This document shows positions 5,403-8,213 of a stretch of DNA of 8,213 bases, in pieces. How positions within the stretch are numbered: the stretch's first letter is position 1; the number at the start of each line of letters is the position of its first letter. The DNA comes from Chthoniobacterales bacterium (GTDB lineage: Bacteria; Verrucomicrobiota; Verrucomicrobiia; Chthoniobacterales; UBA10450). A program made the translations under genes and the position numbers. Location of the stretch: positions 1-8,213 of the forward strand of contig JACCZQ010000110.1 in assembly GCA_013695905.1 (NCBI GenBank), given 5' to 3'. Under the pieces are notes generated by a model. It did no database searches, was not told where the DNA came from, and worked only from the letters and a program-made list of their open reading frames with translations.

Positions 5403-5492
5403 CCGCCCAAAGCTGTCAAACTAAGGAGCGACACGGTCCGATCATCCGAATCTATCTTCGGGGCGGGCTCTCTCCCGGCGGCTCCTCACGAT

Positions 5493-7463
5493 ATGAACAA
5501 CAGAAAATTCTTCGGTAATTACCGCATCGACACCACCCCGGAAGGCGCCCCGGTGGAGCTAGGCGCCCCGGTGGAGCTCGCCCGCGAAAACAGCGTGGTC
5601 ACCTATAAAGGCGTCCATGTCGCCACCCGCGAGGCGGTGACGTTGATGCTCATCCCGCAGACAGCGGTGGCGGCCGAGAGCCGCGCACAATTCGAAGCGG
5701 AGCTGAACGCCGCCCAGTTGCTCGATCACCCGAACGTCGCTGCTGTTCGCCAATTCCAGGCCGACGGTGATCTGTTCGTCTGCGCCTCCGAGTTCTACGA
5801 TGGCGAGACGCTGCAGAGCTGGGTCGATAAACACGGCCCGATGCCGGCCGACAGCGCGTTGCGCATCGGCTCGCAGGTGGTGAGCGCGCTCGGCGCCGCT
5901 GCGTTTCATGCGGTGCCACACGGGACGCTGAAGCCGTCGAACATCATGATCGTTCCCGGCACCACCCCGGCGGGCGAATGGCCCCTGGTGAAGGTCTTGA
6001 ACTTCGGCCTCTCAAAAATAAGGCCACATCTGCTCGGCAGCCCGGAGCCGACCGGGCCGGCGCTTTCCGCGGACTTCTCGAGCCCGGAACATCTCGTGCA
6101 AGGCGAGGTCGATTTTCGCTCCGATGTCTATTCCCTCGGCGCCACGCTCTGGTTCCTCGTCAGCGGTGCAGCTCCGATCTCGACGGCCGCCGTCGAAAGT
6201 TCCAGCGGCGTCAACAAAGCTTTCCGTGCACTCATCACGCAAATGATGGCCGTCAGACCCGGCGAACGCCCGCGGGATCCGCTCGTCCTCGAGGAGCAGG
6301 TTCGCGATTGTCTGGAGGAGGTGGAGCGTCACCCGGCGAGTGCGTCAATACCGGTGATCGCCGCGGCTCCTGCGCCGGCTGAAGGTGGTGCGCCGTCCAG
6401 CTGGCAGTTGCCGGCTGCGCTCCAGCGCCTTCCGATTTCGGCGAAGCCGCTCGCGATTGCCGCTCTCCTGCTGACCTTGGTGGTCGTGGGAGCAATGATG
6501 TTGCCGCGCTCCGGCCGTGTGGCCACTGGTGAACCGAAACCAATCGGCATTCCCATCGGCGTGCCCGAGCAAACCGTCACCACCTCCGCGCCGGCTCAGC
6601 CTGTCATCGCCGCGGCACCGGCCACGGATGAGACCCTGCTGCAAGCACCACCTCTCAGCGTCGAGGCGGGAGCATCAACCGTCGTCGCCAGTGCCGACAC
6701 GCAGCAGCAGCGCACGACAACCACCGCCGCCGACCCGACCTCCCCTGCGCAGTCCGTCGCCGCATTGCCGCAACCTTCCGTCGCCACGGCTCCCGCCGCC
6801 GCGCCAGCTGAACCTGCCACGACGCCGCGCACCGCTGCCAGAACGACGCCCGCTCCACAGCAGCCCGAGCGCGTCCTCGCCCGGAACACAACCACCACGA
6901 CCTCGCGGGCAGAACAGGAGCCGACCGCACCGGAGGAAGGACCAGAAATCATTGACGCTCCGCCGGCACCTGCTGCTGCCGAGACGGTGGCCGAAGCCAC
7001 TCCCGCCAGCACCCGCCATTCCGTCAGCGACACGGGCAGCGGCCAGGTCGCCGCCTCCTCACCATCCGCTGCGGAATCGACCAGCTCCCCGGCTGCCACT
7101 CAGCGCAAGCGCGCCGCGGCTTCTTCCACCCCTTCCCGCACCCGCACTGCTTCCGCTGCGAAGTCGTCCCAGCGGACCACCAGCCGTGGCACCCTGCCGG
7201 TGCGCCGCGCCCTCCCGCCGGACGACGAGCAAAACCTCCCGGCCATCCCCCGCGGGTCGAAACGCGCGCGGTATCTCGGCACCGACGAAACCGGCGCCAT
7301 GGTCTTCGGTTTGCCAGGCTCCGACGAGCCGGTCTATGCCGCGCCTCCCGCCGCTGATGTTCGCCGTCTCTCGCCGCGGCAGCGTGTGCGGCGCGCCTTG
7401 TTCGGCCGCAACGCCGAGGTTCGCCCGGCCGAGCCTGTCGACGAGATTTACGAAGATGATTAG
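5493..7463 (+). CDS. Membrane-anchored Ser/Thr pseudokinase with long Ala/Pro/Thr-rich tail
   Basis: A 656-residue protein. Residues about 9-280 have a bacterial Hanks-type kinase fold: NVAAVRQFQADGDLFVCASE, the catalytic-loop region HGTLKPSN (143-150), a SPE box (197-199, for APE) and RSDVYSLGATLW (helix F, D211). The catalytic residues are replaced: the HRD Asp is T145, the DFG Asp is N170 (LNFGLSK), the beta-3 Lys position is M52 (AVTLMLIP), and no Gly-rich loop is visible. It should not phosphorylate and is best called a pseudokinase. A single membrane helix (about 319-338, LAIAALLLTLVVVGAMML) precedes about 225 residues of Ala/Pro/Thr/Ser-rich low-complexity sequence. An ordered-looking C-terminus (about 585-656) contains SKRARYLGTDETGAMVFGLP and an acidic end. 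Probable topology is kinase-like domain inside, tail outside. ATG at 5493 is chosen because the fold begins there; upstream codons overlap the hairpin and the opposite gene. No clear ribosome site is seen. Confidence 0.85.
   Translation: MNNRKFFGNYRIDTTPEGAPVELGAPVELARENSVVTYKGVHVATREAVTLMLIPQTAVAAESRAQFEAELNAAQLLDHPNVAAVRQFQADGDLFVCASEFYDGETLQSWVDKHGPMPADSALRIGSQVVSALGAAAFHAVPHGTLKPSNIMIVPGTTPAGEWPLVKVLNFGLSKIRPHLLGSPEPTGPALSADFSSPEHLVQGEVDFRSDVYSLGATLWFLVSGAAPISTAAVESSSGVNKAFRALITQMMAVRPGERPRDPLVLEEQVRDCLEEVERHPASASIPVIAAAPAPAEGGAPSSWQLPAALQRLPISAKPLAIAALLLTLVVVGAMMLPRSGRVATGEPKPIGIPIGVPEQTVTTSAPAQPVIAAAPATDETLLQAPPLSVEAGASTVVASADTQQQRTTTTAADPTSPAQSVAALPQPSVATAPAAAPAEPATTPRTAARTTPAPQQPERVLARNTTTTTSRAEQEPTAPEEGPEIIDAPPAPAAAETVAEATPASTRHSVSDTGSGQVAASSPSAAESTSSPAATQRKRAAASSTPSRTRTASAAKSSQRTTSRGTLPVRRALPPDDEQNLPAIPRGSKRARYLGTDETGAMVFGLPGSDEPVYAAPPAADVRRLSPRQRVRRALFGRNAEVRPAEPVDEIYEDD
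5543..5578 (+). repeat. Perfect 18-bp tandem duplication inside the pseudokinase gene
   Basis: AGGCGCCCCGGTGGAGCT occurs twice back to back (5543-5560 and 5561-5578), adding an in-frame GAPVEL-GAPVEL duplication near residues 18-29, about where a kinase Gly-rich loop would lie. The two copies are identical, suggesting a recent slippage event. Confidence 0.9.
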
Positions 7464-7537
7464 GCGCGCGCCGTTCAGCTAACGCGCCGGCCCCTCCGCG
7501 CTGGGGGCATCTTCGCCGGCGCGGCGAATCGCGGCGC

Positions 7538-7634
7538 GTTGTAGCTGCGGCGCTATGCGCCGCACGGGTATGTGGCTACGCCGCCACGAGTGGCACGCAC
7601 AGACCCGTGTCGCCCACATGGCGACAGCTACAAC
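7538..7634. repeat. 97-bp multi-branched palindromic (cloverleaf-like) element
   Basis: Between the convergent pseudokinase and transporter genes lies a nested set of perfect stems. The outer stem is GTTGTAGCT (7538-7546) with AGCTACAAC (7626-7634). Hairpin A is GCGGCGC-TAT-GCGCCGC (7547-7563). The middle stem is ACGGGT (7564-7569) with ACCCGT (7603-7608), holding a central hairpin GTGGC-TACGCC-GCCAC (7572-7587). Hairpin B is GTCGCC-CACAT-GGCGAC (7609-7625). The parts abut without gaps at the junction. No transposase is present. It may be a REP/BIME-like mobile repeat that also serves as a bidirectional terminator; it ends four bases from the transporter stop codon. Confidence 0.8.
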
Positions 7635-7638
7635 CCGC

Positions 7639-8213
7639 CTAACGAGTCGGCACACGCTCGGTGGGGAGCGCCAGCTGCTTCTTGCCCAGCCAGAGGCTCA
7701 GCACGCACCACACCCCCGCCAGCGGCGCGGCGATGAAGGAAATCCCGGTCATCGCGAGCCCAAACCATCCCATCGCCGCATACGACCACGCCCCCACCTG
7801 ATCGCCCGCGCGATACACAAACGTGTCGATAAAACTCTTCGCCTTGTATTTGTCCTCACGTGGAATGGACGTGAACAGCACCTCCCGCGCGGGCCGCGAA
7901 AGCGCGAAATTCCCCGCGCGCCGCAGCACCAGAAACACGACAAGCACAGCGATCGTCGGCGTGAGGCCGAGCGTCATAAACCCGATGATGCTGATCGTCG
8001 GCAACGTCGCCAGCACCACGCCGACACCCACCCATTTCAGCAGCCGGCTCGTGAGGAAAATCTGCACCAGGACGGTGAGGACGTTCACGTAAAGGTCGAT
8101 CTGTGCGAAGAACCCCGTCCGCGCCGCACGATCATCGCCGAAGTGGACCTGCGCGAGCTCCAGCTGCTGGAAATAGACGAATGTGTTGGTGATCGCCTGC
8201 AGCAACATATAGG
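7639..8213 (-). CDS. Multi-pass membrane transporter, ATP:ADP antiporter/MFS-like (C-terminal part, cut by window edge)
   Basis: About 191 codons, open to the right edge; ATG at 8208 is probably internal because the frame continues upstream with Tyr. Five or six hydrophobic helices are visible (for example NVLTVLVQIFLTSRLLKWVG, VLATLPTISIIGFMTLGL, IAVLVVFLVLRRAGNFAL, GWFGLAMTGISFIAAPLAG, VWCVLSLWLG). Between them is a charged cytoplasmic loop, RPAREVLFTSIPREDKYKAK, followed by SFIDTFVYRAGDQVGAW. That loop is what I associate with bacterial relatives of the Npt1/Npt2 nucleotide transporters that sit in the MFS-like group. The substrate cannot be assigned: free-living bacteria carry such homologues whose role is unclear. 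The protein ends with a short polar tail, LPTERVPTR, at TAG (7641-7639). It converges on the pseudokinase gene across the cloverleaf element. Confidence 0.75.
   Translation of the reverse strand, partial: YMLLQAITNTFVYFQQLELAQVHFGDDRAARTGFFAQIDLYVNVLTVLVQIFLTSRLLKWVGVGVVLATLPTISIIGFMTLGLTPTIAVLVVFLVLRRAGNFALSRPAREVLFTSIPREDKYKAKSFIDTFVYRAGDQVGAWSYAAMGWFGLAMTGISFIAAPLAGVWCVLSLWLGKKQLALPTERVPTR

Noticed and set aside
5262..5492. N-terminal extension of the pseudokinase from ATG 5262
   Set aside because: It would overlap the start of the opposite zinc-ribbon gene, both dyads and the terminator-like hairpin, and the added residues show no domain.
6596..7099. Minus-strand Gly/Ala/Val-rich frame opposite the pseudokinase tail
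   Set aside because: Low-complexity antisense of the low-complexity tail; no start signal or domain.
6517..7482. Plus-strand 321-codon frame inside the pseudokinase tail
   Set aside because: Extreme Pro/Arg/Ser composition is the +1 shadow of Ala/Pro/Thr codons; the pseudokinase frame continues without a break on both sides.

Overview
The window looks like a chromosomal segment of a GC-rich member of the Verrucomicrobiota, probably a soil Spartobacteria/Chthoniobacterales type. This is an inference from the overall style: a FecR-family protein of the kind common in that group, small secreted proline-rich proteins, a kinase-like protein with a long Ala/Pro/Thr tail, and palindromic intergenic repeats. 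No marker in the window fixes the taxonomy. Coding regions have strong G/C at third codon positions.

Layout. (1) Positions 1-1315, minus strand: the start of a SUF Fe-S cluster operon read right to left, sufC then sufB (sufB runs off the left edge). The two are separated by an inverted pair of degenerate hexamer arrays. (2) 1316-1774: a non-coding, repeat-rich stretch with a G-quadruplex-type motif, a 106-bp palindromic repeat and what looks like the C-terminal scrap of an outer-membrane beta-barrel gene. (3) 1775-2248, plus strand: a small secreted proline-rich protein of unknown function. (4) 2376-4613, plus strand: a likely operon made of a broken fecR-like gene, a response regulator with an unusual degenerate N-terminal helical hairpin, and a soluble histidine kinase with a CRP-type sensor domain. 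The last two probably form a two-component pair. (5) 4700-4862: a tRNA-Gln(UUG) followed by a decayed tandem copy. (6) 4956-5294, minus strand: a membrane-anchored zinc-ribbon protein. (7) 5295-5492: a divergent intergenic region with two 13-bp dyads and a terminator-like hairpin. (8) 5493-7463, plus strand: a membrane-anchored pseudokinase with a roughly 320-residue low-complexity tail. (9) 7538-7634: a 97-bp multi-branched (cloverleaf) palindromic element between convergent genes. (10) 7639-8213, minus strand: the C-terminal half of a multi-pass transporter related to the ATP:ADP antiporter/MFS group, cut by the right edge.

Functionally the window mixes housekeeping (Fe-S assembly, tRNA) with signalling (two-component pair, pseudokinase). 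No complete defence system, CRISPR array, phage or transposase gene is visible. The most unusual items are the pseudokinase with all its canonical catalytic residues replaced, the DHp-like/REC response regulator whose phospho-accepting His position is Ser, the CRP-domain kinase with His at the usual phosphate-binding Arg position, and the two palindromic repeat elements.
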